DNA of 64,000 bases from Hippopus hippopus (Eukaryota > Mollusca > Bivalvia > Cardiida > Cardiidae), in contig OX328107.1 of the NCBI GenBank assembly GCA_946811185.2, positions 23,767,587-23,831,586 of the forward strand. The letters are read 5' to 3'. Below, in pieces: positions 54,147-63,869 of this stretch. The translations under genes were made by a program, and so were the position numbers. The notes beneath the pieces were generated by a model that worked only from the letters and a program-made list of their open reading frames with translations, searched no databases and was not told the origin of the DNA. Position 1 is the stretch's first letter; every line of letters begins with the position of its first letter.

Positions 54147-54885
54147 CTGTTGGGGAAATCATGTTATATAATAAATCACGATTGCATGTACATGCTTCTA
54201 TCAAGTATATAACTACAGCTCTTAAATCAATTTGATGATCAACATTCCATAACCCTATGGGACGGTGTAAATCAACATCCGCCTGCACAGAACGTGAAAA
54301 AAACGCAGAAAAATTTCAAAATATATGGTACTTTTGTCCTCACTGATCATGTTCGTTTCTTATATCTTGAATGGCGCTCTACTGGATAAAACCGAAAATA
54401 AAACTTTTGTTTGCATTTGTTCACGCAAAAATATTGGGTTTATACGCGGCACTGGAGTCAAGGCGTTGGATTTGCAACCAGGAAGTTCTCGAGAAAGCGT
54501 TGTAAACACCATTCATAGAAAAAAAACAGGAATATATCATTACATGACCAATCGATATCAGATTCTGTACATCAATCAATATTTCAATATCTTTACCATC
54601 AAAACTGTATAAAATTTGACATCAAATTCAATTACCTTGTCTCGATTTACCATGCATTATTATTGACATTCTCCCCCTGGACTACTTCCTTACATCAGCG
54701 GAATTTAGTTCGAATTGTACATCTAGGTAGTCTTTTTTCTCTTCTCGTCAGATTGAACAGGGAGAGACATACAATATAAAGGGTAAGCTAATGTAAAAAG
54801 GTCAGCAAAGGCAAAATGGCGACTATTTACTCGTCACTTGTAATAATAATTCATATCCATGACAAGTCGATCCAGTCGTACATAC

Positions 54886-55000
54886 CGCATTTGAAGCAGA
54901 ATTTATGCCATTTCTTCCCTCCTGCTAGTTTTTCCTGGGCAGCGTATACGGCTTTACCACACAGGGGGCACTTGGCCTGTTCCGGTGGCTTGAATGGCAT
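54886..55000 (-). CDS. Muscle-LIM/CRP gene, exon 1 (start of LIM1)
   Basis: A cysteine-rich/muscle LIM protein, expected to bind alpha-actinin and actin-associated proteins at Z-discs or in the nucleus. The ATG at 55000-54998 follows a purine-rich leader and starts [20 protein letters not shown]. Across exons 1 and 2 the LIM1 ligands are Cys11, Cys14, His32, Cys35, Cys38, Cys41, Cys59 and Cys62, with spacings C-x2-C-x17-H-x2-C-x2-C-x2-C-x17-C-x2-C, an intact zinc-binding LIM domain. Exon 1 holds 38 codons plus one base, donor GCG/GTATGT. The gene as visible encodes 126 residues through exon 3 plus a 24-residue tail exon. The middle of LIM2 (Trp-His...Cys...Cys...Cys) is not found, so the gene is either missing an exon or has a changed LIM2. 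Confidence 0.92.
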
Positions 55001-55032
55001 CTTTCAGCCTTCTTAATCAGCGTTTTTAATCT
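55001..55032 (-). promoter_or_regulatory. 5'UTR and 3' splice site before the LIM start codon
   Basis: Minus strand: TTTTTGTTTTCAG then a leader of about 30 bases before the ATG. This implies an upstream untranslated exon, usual for this family; I could not place it. Confidence 0.6.
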
Positions 55033-55069
55033 GAAAACAAAAAGATAACACTAATGGTGACAGTGTTGT

Positions 55070-55115
55070 CATTGATGATGATGGTGATGTTGATCATGAT
55101 CATGATCATGATCAT
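55070..55115 (+). repeat. ATGATC microsatellite
   Basis: GATGATGATGGTGATG then about five ATCATG units. Confidence 0.75.
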
Positions 55116-55496
55116 GATTATCAATACTTGTAGCAGAATTTAGATGCTAGTAGTAACAGAAGCAGCTATAACAGCAACAATAACATCAACTAAAATCATG
55201 GTCAAAATAAATCTAAGAGTCATGACAATATACACAACTCGAACACGCGAGGAACACCTTTTTAAGCTGTGTCGCATTCATCAATTTTGATAAATGAGAG
55301 ATTATTATTTCTTTTTTCTGAAAAAAAAAAATCTAACTTCCTAATCTATGGTTAGAAAACCTTGAGCATGGAAGTATTCATAAAAGCATTTTCATAGCGC
55401 TACTTGTCTAAATCAAGGACTTTTTTGGTAAAAGAAAACCAACAATTTTCATTCAGCAATAATTATCAAAAGTTACATATCTTATTGAAAGTGATC

Positions 55497-55735
55497 TATT
55501 TCAAATTCAAATTCAAATTTAAACAGTTTATTTAGAATACATAAGGCCACCGGCCCAAAATACAAAAAAATCAGAAATGTCATATATTTAGAGTGACTTT
55601 TACATAGTAACATAATATACACTATAACTTTAGAGTATCGATGGTTGTTAAATATTTTCTGATGTCAGGGGATAGTTTGTGTAAGTTGTCTAAATATTTA
55701 TACATCCTGTATAATATATTACAACACTTACTTGA
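55497..55735 (-). mobile_element. Non-LTR retrotransposon 3' tail
   Basis: TCAAATTCAAATTCAAATT on the plus strand is a reversed (TTTGAA)n-type 3' tail. It is followed by ACAGTTTATTTAGAATACAT and TAAGGCCACCGGCC, which resemble the reversed 3' end of the 46.6 kb element. Short, no coding part. Confidence 0.55.
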
Positions 55736-55769
55736 TTATGGCATTGATTCGTACAAAAGGTATACTTGT

Positions 55770-56775
55770 AAAAAGGGGCTTTTGTGGAAGGCATAGATCA
55801 AGAGCACACCACACAGAACCCGCATTCCGATCCCGAAACCATACCGTGCGCTTGCATATACATATACATGAGCTTTTGTGGAAGGCATAGATCAAGATCA
55901 GACTGCATAGAACGTGCACTCCGATCCTGAATCCATATCGTACGCCTGCATATACTTATACATGGGCTTTTGTGGAAGGCATAGATCAAGATCAGACCGC
56001 ACAGAACGTGCATTCCAATCCCGAATCCATACCGTCCGCTTGCATATACATAATCATAAATGGGCTTTTGTGGAAGGCATAGATCAAGACTAGACTGCAT
56101 AGAACGTGCATTCCGATCCTAAATCCATATCGTGCGCTTGCACATACATATACATGGGCTTTTGTGGAAGGCATAGATCAAGATCAGACTGCACAGAACG
56201 TGCATTCCGATCCCGAATCCTTACCGTCCACTTGCATATACACAATTATACATGGGCTTTTGTGGAAGGCATAGACCAAGATCAGACTGCATAGAACGTG
56301 CATTCCAATCCTGAATCCATATCCTACGCTTGCACATGCTTATACATGGGCTTTTGTGGAAGGCATAGATTAAGATCAGACTGCACAGAACGTGCACTCC
56401 GATCCCGAATCCTTTCCGTCCGCTTGGATATACATAATTATACATGTGTTTTTGCGGAAGGCATAGATCAAGACCAGACCGCATAGAACGTGCACTCCGA
56501 TCCGGAATCCATATCGTACGCTTGCACATACATATACATGGGTTTTTGTCGAAGGCATAGATCAAGACCAGACTGCATAGAAAGTGCATTCCGATCCTGA
56601 ATCTATATCGTATGCTTTCACATACTTATACATGGGCTTTTGTGGAAGGCATAGATCAAGATCAGACCCCACAGAACATGCTCTCCGATCCCGAATCCCT
56701 ACCGTCCGCTTGCATATACATTTTTATACGTGGGCTTTTGTGGAAGGCATAGATCAAGATCAGACCGCAAAATAT
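55770..56775 (+). repeat. Satellite of 11 units alternating 94 and 98 bp
   Basis: The marker GCTTTTGTGGAAGGCATAGA or a close variant starts at 55778, 55872, 55966, 56064, 56158, 56256, 56350, 56448, 56542, 56636 and 56734. Spacings are 94, 94, 98, 94, 98, 94, 98, 94, 94, 98. The 94-bp type has ACTGCATAGAACGTGC and CATATCGTACGC; the 98-bp type has ACCGCACAGAACGTGC, CGTCCGCTTG and ACATAATTATA. The dimer is 192 bp, a multiple of 3, which keeps several frames open on both strands without coding. Each unit resembles the left half plus a decayed right half of a family C hairpin. Confidence 0.92.
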
Positions 56776-57689
56776 GTAAATATGTCTGAGCTGTATATTA
56801 AGGTGACTATTTATAGTGCAACAGTTTCAAGTAATGATAGTACCTAAATTAAATGTAGTACTTAAATTACAGTAGTATTTACTAACAACACCAACAACAC
56901 TGTAAATTGAGGTGCTGATATTATTAAAACAGAAATTACCGTGAAAACAAAATTAATACAATAAACAAAGAGCATCAAAAATAAATTATTATTGCCATGT
57001 GTTATTCAATAAGTCAAAGACTTGTCACATATATGCCCTTTACTTTAAAATTTGCATTCATTCATATGTTTGATCATTAAGAAATATCTAATGAGCTTTT
57101 GTCTACTTTCTTATCGACCATTCCATGTTCCTGTTGTTGCTTTCTTGGTGTGTGTAAATATCATAATTCCATTTGTATCTGCTCGGTGTTGTGTGCGTTT
57201 AGCGAGGAAGAATCAACACAGCATTCTTGGAATGTCTTGTCATGCAAAACTGTCTGTCGCAAGTCGCAAGTTGCATTGACTGCAATGATTGTTATACCGG
57301 AGTTCAAAGTTCAATATCCGGGTAACTTCCTTTCTTCAGCTTACATCATTTTCAAACTTTTGCTTAACCTCAACTCTGTATTTAGAGTTTAACGCTATTT
57401 GGTTCATGTTCTCGGGATGATATGTTATCAATTTATTGATCACAACATTAATTGAGAATGCATGTAGTCATCGTATGTGATGACAACATGCTCGACTTTT
57501 CAAACGAGCCCCGAATACTGCTATACAGTTCCTTGAATACTTCTATCGAGTTCTGGTCAAGGATGACAATCCACCACATTTATATATTCATAGTGGATCG
57601 TAATCCTTGGTTTTCGACGATGCTGGAATGAGGAAAGCAGAGAACTATTCGGAGTTCAGCTAGGTGTTGAAAATGCAGTATCAATTATG
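56776..57689. other. No feature recognised
   Basis: An open frame at 57052-57279 looks hydrophobic but has no splice sites, repeats or motifs to support it. Confidence 0.35.
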
Positions 57690-57850
57690 GTTCGAAGACC
57701 GCCGGCTGCGCCAGTCGCATGAGGGTGCTATTGGGCACGATATGGCAGAGCCCTAGCCTACTTCCAGTCAAACCCAGAAAAGACATGAGTAAAGCAGCTG
57801 TCACCAAGATATGACTGAAATACTGACGCAAGTAACGAAAATTATCATTG
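57690..57850 (+). mobile_element. SINE group 2 copy
   Basis: ATGGTTCGAAGACC at the B-box position, GAGGGTGCTATTGGGCACGA in the body, and GATATGACTGAAATACTG near the 3' end. Confidence 0.55.
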
Positions 57851-58113
57851 AAAGAAATAATGAAAAAAAATCGTGTGGAATTGGGACAAAAAGTAAGTGG
57901 AAGATTGTTTACGCCTCTCCTCGGTATTTCGCTGGAATTACATCGCTGTGTTTATATCGTAAAGCATCCAAATATCATTAACGTATTCGTTGAAAGATAT
58001 CTTGTACAGGTGTATGATAAGGAGAGCCTACAAGAAACGTTTAAATGTAACCTTGCTGCTATCCACACTTGGTAAAAAGTGCCAAAGACACAATGTAAGT
58101 TAAGCTTGGGCGA

Positions 58114-58235
58114 TTTAACCCCATCAGGCAAAAACATGGGTCTTTTGCGGACGGCATAGATAATGATCAGACTGCACATTCTGTGCAGTCTGATCTTGAA
58201 TCTATACCGTCCCCTCGTTAAGTCAGGACTGTGAG
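58114..58235 (-). repeat. Family C element, right end lost
   Basis: GGCAAAAACATGGGTCTTTT, then GCGGACGGCATAGATAATGA and a perfect core to TCTATACCGTCC. This copy gives the closest match to the satellite unit at 55.8 kb. Confidence 0.7.
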
Positions 58236-58239
58236 ATAA

Positions 58240-59128
58240 ATATAAATTTTAGAAAAAAAAAAATGTCGTCAACTGTCAGTTGAATGAATTTTTAATGAAA
58301 CGGTCCATTGTTGAAATCTTTTTGCAAGCAAGTTTCTATTATCACCTTCTATTAGTACTTTCGGTTCTTTAATTTCTTCCTTTTTTTTTTGTGGCGCCGC
58401 ATTAGCGGCGGCACTATATTTTTTATTCGCTTTGAATAGTGCATGTGGAGGTAGCCATATTGTTTACTATATGGACTGGTTCAGTGTTTTTTTTTAACAT
58501 ACATGTAAAAATACAGTACTTTCATTACCAGATCGAGCCCGTACCAACTTTGTTTCTCTATTTGGACTGAGTTTCTTTTGTTGTTGTTTTTGACATGTAA
58601 AATACCGTACTTTCATTGCCAGATCGATAAAAACCAGATCGTATCCCAGATGGCCCAGAGTTTAAATATTTGTCATGTAGTATCACCAAGTGGAGCTTTA
58701 CGAAGTTTGTTCAAGTGATGCCCTTGGCGTAAAAAAATAACCCGCTGTAATGTGCCCTATTTCAGAAACAACTGATTTGCGGCGCCATTGATGTTATGCA
58801 TCAATATTTTCTTGTTAATTATTTTATTTGGCTACTCTACTAGGGTTAGTTCCCATCTCAGAATTACGCACGTAAAACGTAAACACAGGTTTACACTGCA
58901 AAGGTAATTAAAATACCTCATTCACAAGAGACCTGCGTAGATGAAAACGCATTTTGCAGTCAGTGAAAAGGAATACGTGTACACCAAAATTAATGTTGCA
59001 TTCAAATGCTGTTCTATTCGGAGCACAGTGTAGATCCAATCGCAGATTCTCATGAATAGCACAGTCTCATCTTTATCTTCATTATTCGCAGTCAGGGGTT
59101 TATCCAGGCATACATCTGGGCTCCCGAC
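58240..59128. other. No gene; short internal duplication
   Basis: ACAGTACTTTCATTACCAGA (about 58513) recurs as ACCGTACTTTCATTGCCAGA (about 58603). Also GGCGCCGCATTAGCGGCGGC near 58393. Nothing else recognised. Confidence 0.35.
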
Positions 59129-59356
59129 TTAACTCTTTCCCAAACAACAAAATTTTAGACCTTTCCAAATTGAAAGCATTTGCAGACAACAAATTAAAAG
59201 TGGTTCCAAGGACGAAATATGTCCTTGATAGGATAGAAAACATTGCGGAGAAAGGAGAAAATGCTGGATACCAGCATCTTCTCCTTTTTCCACAATGTTT
59301 TCGAAAGCCTCCTTTTCACATGGTTGTTAAAAGATGGCATTGTGTGGTTAACGGTT
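59129..59356 (+). repeat. Family A element
   Basis: TTAACTCTTTCCCAAACAAC at the left, GGAGAAAATGCTGGATACCA core, GTGTGGTTAACGGTTGA at the right. Confidence 0.85.
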
Positions 59357-60064
59357 GATGTATTTGGAGCTGTAATAGTTAATGGTTCCTTTACCCTTGG
59401 AGTACTGGATGAATGAAACAGGCCTTCTGTGAAAAATGGCCCTGTCCGTCTGCCAGCGACTGGAACTTTGAAAGACCGTACTGTAACATGTTGTGAGACT
59501 CGTAATAATATTCATACTTTTAAATAGTATGAATTGAATTGGCTTGTCTTTTGACAACCCCCCCCTCCCCCCGTCCCACCTTCCGCCTTGAGTCGTTTTA
59601 CTTTTGCGCGTTATGTACAGGGTCTTCAAGGTCAAATGTGTTTTTGGTCGAGTCTATCAGGCTGTAGTGTTATTGGCCACTATAATTACAAATTTTTCTG
59701 TCGGACATTAGTGTTAAAATGAGACAATGAACTTCAAATTTAAAGAGAAAAAATGTGAAATGTTGTGGAAAGCTCAATGAAATCAGGTGCAATCTGTTTA
59801 TTAAGTCTGGTCCGGTCTAATCCGGTAATTTTACTCAATCCTTGATTTAAAGTTCAATATCCACCTATGTTTAAATGTCTTTGGTGGAAAGAGAACCCCG
59901 TATTCTTCTCTATGCACTTTTACAAAACCGCAAATAGAAACTTAGCTCACAAAACCGCGATATCAAGCATCATTTTAATTGTGTGATTAAACATTCCTTT
60001 GCGTAGGTATTTTTGGACTGCATGATAATAATTTCTGCGGTTTCCTGTCAGACGTATTTGTCCC
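59357..60064. other. No feature recognised
   Basis: A C-rich run lies at 59563-59580. No exon or repeat family seen. Confidence 0.35.
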
Positions 60065-60275
60065 TTAGCCCATTAACAACCCCCTGTTTTGATGACCGAG
60101 ACTATGTAACCTTTTGAAAACATTGTTGTTCACCAGAATTTTCTCCTTTATTCATAATGTTTTCCTTTCTGTCATAGACGAATCCCGTAATTTGAGGCAT
60201 ATTTAATTTGTCGCCTGACAATGCATTCAGTTTGGACGAGCATAATATTTTGTCGTGTGATAGAAAGTTAAGATG
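60065..60275 (-). repeat. Degraded family A element
   Basis: CCCATTAACAACCCCCTGTT, TTTTGAAAACATTGTTGTTC, and arm AATTTGTCGCCTGACAATGC to TTTGTCGTGTGATAGAAAG. The left half of the core is lost. Confidence 0.6.
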
Positions 60276-60445
60276 CTTATACTAGAAGTAGCTTACTCGT
60301 TGCCCTGAGGACAGAACATCAAAATCGGACTGCAAGCGACGAAGAAACCCTCGTCCGCCAAAGATTGGACTGAACATATTCTTCTCAGTCCTATCCTATA
60401 GCTACAACATCGGCAAAGGAACTACTAAATTAATCATTTCATGTT

Positions 60446-60640
60446 TGACTCTTTAAGCACCAAATATGGCCTATAAACTTGAGCTCTTTCGACGCAATCC
60501 ACTGAAACTCGGAGGTTTTTGCCTTATGGGCTTTACTGAACAAGCGGACGGTATAGATCCAAGATAAGACTGCAAGTCTGTACAGTCTGATCTTGATCTA
60601 TGCCGTCCACAATAACCCTTGTTTTCGTATATGGGTTACG
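60446..60640 (+). repeat. Family C element
   Basis: GACTCTTTAAGCACCAAATA at the left; GCGGACGGTATAGATCCAAG facing TGATCTTGATCTATGCCGTC in the core; GTTTTCGTATATGGGTTA at the right. Confidence 0.7.
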
Positions 60641-60896
60641 AATAAGACATAAAAATTCTGTTAGGTACTTCGCGAATATGTAAAAACTTCCAATCCCAAC
60701 CCTTAGGGTTGGAAAGCACGATTCAATGAGCTTTTGCAGTGAGTTTCAATTAAGATCAGACTGCACAGAACATGCAGTCTCATCGTTGATCTACACTGTA
60801 CGATATCTTTTAAGACAATCTATTCAAACCGTGTTTGAAACCCAAATATCTGTCTTCTCTACGAAAACAGTTTGTTCATTTCAGTTACCTAGCACT

Positions 60897-61109
60897 TTAA
60901 CACTTAGGCTGCTAAGCGCGACTCAAGGACCTTTTGCGGACAGTGTAGATCAAGATCAGACTGCACAGAACGTGCAGTCTGATCTTGGATCTACACTGTC
61001 CGTTAAGGGCATATTTATCCCCCCATAAATAGCTTTGAAATAGCAATATTTGGGTTTTTACTGTCGACTTGAAAGTTTCATTTTAGTTACTTAGCAGGAT
61101 AAGGCTTAA
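60897..61109 (+). repeat. Family B element, complete (reference copy)
   Basis: TTAACACTTAGGCTGCTAAG at the left and TTAGCAGGATAAGGCTTAA at the right. The central palindrome GCGGACAGTGTAGATCAAGA facing TCTTGGATCTACACTGTCCG holds the GATCAGACTGCACAG core. Right arm AATAGCAATATTTGGGTTTT is a stable family marker. No coding capacity. Confidence 0.9.
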
Positions 61110-61505
61110 AGGTCAAATGATTCCAAAAGATGCACTGCGTAAATCACAGCTGTGGTATTTTACCTGGCAAATATTTTCTTCCGCGTGGAAAGGTATGTGA
61201 TTTGTAATTGATACCCCACCTGATTACACCACATGATGAAATGTTGTTCCATTGAGCGTGGGTACATTATAACTGGGTTTGGGTAACTATGAACGCATGA
61301 ACAAAGCATGGTGTACTGAAATTATTTCAATTATACAAAGCTTCAGTTTACGACAACATTGCCCTCTAGAAACAGCTGCTTCCGTTCAGCAGACCACTTA
61401 TGAAAATATTGTCGCGAAAAAGAGAAATTACTAATGACGAAATAGCTCGATTTCAGAGACATGAAAAAAATTGAACAGTTATCGACAAGGTGTTATCATA
61501 GGTTT

Positions 61506-61712
61506 CAGACGTGGTTTTGATTGGTGTTTTACGCCGCTTTCAACACTTTTTCAGTCATATCACAGCAACAGCTCACATATTAATGTATGTCCTGAGTTTC
61601 ACCAGTACTAGGCTAGGACTCTGGTGTATCTTGCCCAGGGACACTCCCACGAAAAGCCCAGTGTTAACAGCGAGGCTCGAAGCCTGGGCCTGAAGATTAC
61701 GAGATCTCTATA
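61506..61712 (-). mobile_element. SINE group 2 copy, head degraded
   Basis: Reversed 3' end TTGATTGGTGTTTTACGCCG, body CCAGTACTAGGCTAGGACTC and CTTGCCCAGGGACACTCCCA. The head toward 61.7 kb (GAGGCTCGAAGCCTGGG) keeps only a trace of the B-box. Confidence 0.6.
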
Positions 61713-61799
61713 CACTTTCGCATAGATTTTATTAAATGTTACTATCTCGATTTAGTTATATCAGTCTAAACGATATCTCTTCTTAACTATGGTAGCGCT

Positions 61800-61990
61800 G
61801 AAAACGGATATAATTGCAGATGCAAATAGTGAAGGTTAAGATGAGACTGCAGAGAACAAGCGGTCTGATCATTGATCTACACTGTCAGCCTCTTATTCTG
61901 CCTGATATCCTGACAAAAAAGTATTAAAATTGCAATAAACCCATCTTACCGAAAATGTCCATTTGAATTATTTAGCACCACAAGGGTTAA
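61800..61990 (+). repeat. Family B element, diverged
   Basis: GATGAGACTGCAGAGAACAA facing GCGGTCTGATCATTGATCTA; right end TTATTTAGCACCACAAGGGT then TAA. Confidence 0.6.
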
Positions 61991-62183
61991 CGACCCTGTG
62001 GCTATCAGCATTTTCTCCTTTTTCCACAATGTTTTAAGGCTTCCAACCACGAAAACCATCAATTGTGTCATGTTTATCATCTTGCAGAAGCTTTCAAAAT
62101 GGATAGCTCTAAAGTTTTGCCACCCTGGACAGTGTTAACTGTTTACCACACAACCCTGAGTTTTAATGACCCTTATTAGGAAC

Positions 62184-62412
62184 TTAACTCTTTACCAAAC
62201 GTCAAAATTTTAGACTGGTCATAATTGAAAGCATATGCAGACGACAAAATGAAAGTTACTGAAAGTTTAAAATTTATTTTGGAAAGGGTAGAAAACATTG
62301 TGGGAAAAGGAGAAAATGCTGGTTACCAGCATTTTCTCCTTTTCCCACAATGTTTTCAAAAGGCTTCTTTCTCAGGGTTGTTAAAAGTAGGGATTGTGTG
62401 GTAAAGGGTTAA
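62184..62412 (+). repeat. Family A element, complete
   Basis: TTAACTCTTTACCAAACGTC at the left and GTGTGGTAAAGGGTTAA at the right. Perfect core of about 58 bp. Both TTAA flanks present. Confidence 0.9.
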
Positions 62413-62419
62413 AGGCTTT

Positions 62420-62633
62420 TTAATTCTTTCGGCGCCAGATAAATAAACTCGACCTCTTTCGACGGCTCGTAAATACAATCCATTGAAACTTACAAAGATT
62501 TTGATTGTAAAGGCTTGACTACACAAGCGGACGGTATATATTATAGATCAGACTGCACGTTCTGTGCAGTTTGATCTTGATCTATGCCGTCCGCAAATGT
62601 CACTGTTTTCTTCTATGGCGCCGAAAGGATTAA
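62420..62633 (+). repeat. Family C element, complete (reference copy)
   Basis: TTAATTCTTTCGGCGCCAGA at the left and TGGCGCCGAAAGGATTAA at the right, TTAA on both sides. AAACTCGACCTCTTTCGACG follows the left end. Core GATCAGACTGCACGTTCTGT facing its mate, with GCGGACGGTATA outside. Confidence 0.85.
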
Positions 62634-62812
62634 AACACTGTGGGTAAAGGAAATAAATGCTGGTATCCAGCATTTTCTCCTTTACCCACAATGTTTTCTA
62701 CACTTTTAGAGACAAACCGTGTCATTTAAACCACATTAAATCCGTCGTCTGCAAATGCTTTGATTTTGGAAAAATCTAAATTTTTCTCGTCTGGTAAAGA
62801 GTTCAACGGTTG
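62630..62812 (-). repeat. Family A element, left end replaced
   Basis: Starts at the TTAA that ends the C element. Core GGAAATAAATGCTGGTATCC, right arm CGTCTGCAAATGCTTTGATT to CTGGTAAAGAGTTCAA. Confidence 0.7.
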
Positions 62813-62889
62813 CTGAGAGTCGTCTGCCACAAGTGTGTAATTTGTGTCAGGAGGTACAAAGTGAAGAAATCGTAATAGTTATACACCTG

Positions 62890-63415
62890 ATTAACCCTTC
62901 ATCACACAATCCCGTGTTTTGACGACTCTGAAAGAGACGGGTGTGAAAATATGAGAAATGTACAAAATGTTGATAATCATCATTTCTCCTTTTTGCAAAA
63001 AATTGCCGCCCTACCAAATACAAAATCCTTCGATTTGAGCCTCATTTGATATGTCGTCTGCAAGTACTTTCAGTTTGATTAAATTTGCGTTTATTTAACG
63101 TCTCCATCGGTTGCCCATATTGGCAACGCCCCCTGAAGACTGTTAGTATTGTTACGCAGGATAGTGTAGATACAAGACGAAACCCATCCTAAGTTACGCC
63201 TGGTTCTTTAACGTGCTTGATGTATACTCGTAGCACCGTCACACGGAACCTCGGTTTAACGTCTCATCCGAAAGACTATTAGTAATTTTAGATGGCCAGC
63301 CGTGGGAATCGAACCCACACCCTCAAGTGACCCGAAACATCACGTTCATGAGTCCTATGCTCTATATCAACTGAGCTATGGGGGCTGCTTTCAGTTTCGA
63401 CGAGATAAACTACCT
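62890..63415 (-). repeat. Family A element interrupted by a SINE
   Basis: Left part TTAACCCTTCATCACACAAT to TACTTTCAGTTT (63076). Right part from 63388 (CTTTCAGTTTCGACGAGATA). The core is weak. Confidence 0.65.
63077..63387 (-). mobile_element. tRNA-derived SINE with exact 10-bp target duplication
   Basis: CTTTCAGTTT occurs at 63067-63076 and 63388-63397. Minus-strand head: CAGCCCCCATAGCTCAGTTG with A-box TAGCTCAGTTGATATAGAG, and B-box GGTTCGATTCCCACGGCTGG. The body (AGTCTTTCGGATGAGACGTT on the minus strand) differs from groups 1 and 2, so it is a third SINE type. Confidence 0.85.
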
Positions 63416-63506
63416 GTACCATAGAGCATATTTGTATGCTTTTATTGTACAATATCAAGTACAGTTTAGCGGCAATAGTGTGTCACCGTCCCAGTATAAA
63501 ACCATT

Positions 63507-63758
63507 TGAGCGCTGCTCTGGCAAAAGGTGGCCTAATGCATTTCCATGATACGTTAAACCAAGAAAGTCGTCACATAATAGAACCCATTTTGTAGAACAA
63601 CCAGCTAAATGAGGCACACTGGTCATTTGACATGTAGAAAAATGACCAATAGCAAAAAGTTTCGGCCCATGTCAGCCTGCGCTAACTGCACAGGCTGATA
63701 TGGGTCGATACTTTTTGCAGATGCATTAAGCTCCCTTTTCACAAAGCTTTGCTTAACT
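63507..63758 (-). repeat. Family D element, reverse orientation
   Basis: TGAGCGCTGCTCTGGCAAAA at the left, hairpin CAGCCTGCGCTAACTGCACA GGCTG, right end TCCCTTTTCACAAAGCTTTG. Confidence 0.75.
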
Positions 63759-63869
63759 GTCTTTAGACAGAGCTGGTGTAAACGGCTCCTAATTAGGTCA
63801 CAGCCCTTACAGCACTGAATAAGGCCCAAAGTGCATTTCTGGTCTAGAAATAAAACCCAGGTCCCGGTT

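Noticed and set aside
55728..56847. Several overlapping open frames on both strands with Cys- and Tyr-rich repeats
   Set aside because: They follow from the 192-bp satellite dimer, whose length is a multiple of three. Frames stay open on both strands at once, which is a sign of periodic sequence and not of coding.
57052..57392. Hydrophobic frames resembling a small membrane protein
   Set aside because: Two overlapping frames are open with equal plausibility, and no splice sites or motifs support either.
63300..63391. tRNA gene on the minus strand
   Set aside because: A and B boxes are good, but the sequence is the head of a SINE with a 10-bp target duplication, not a free tRNA gene.
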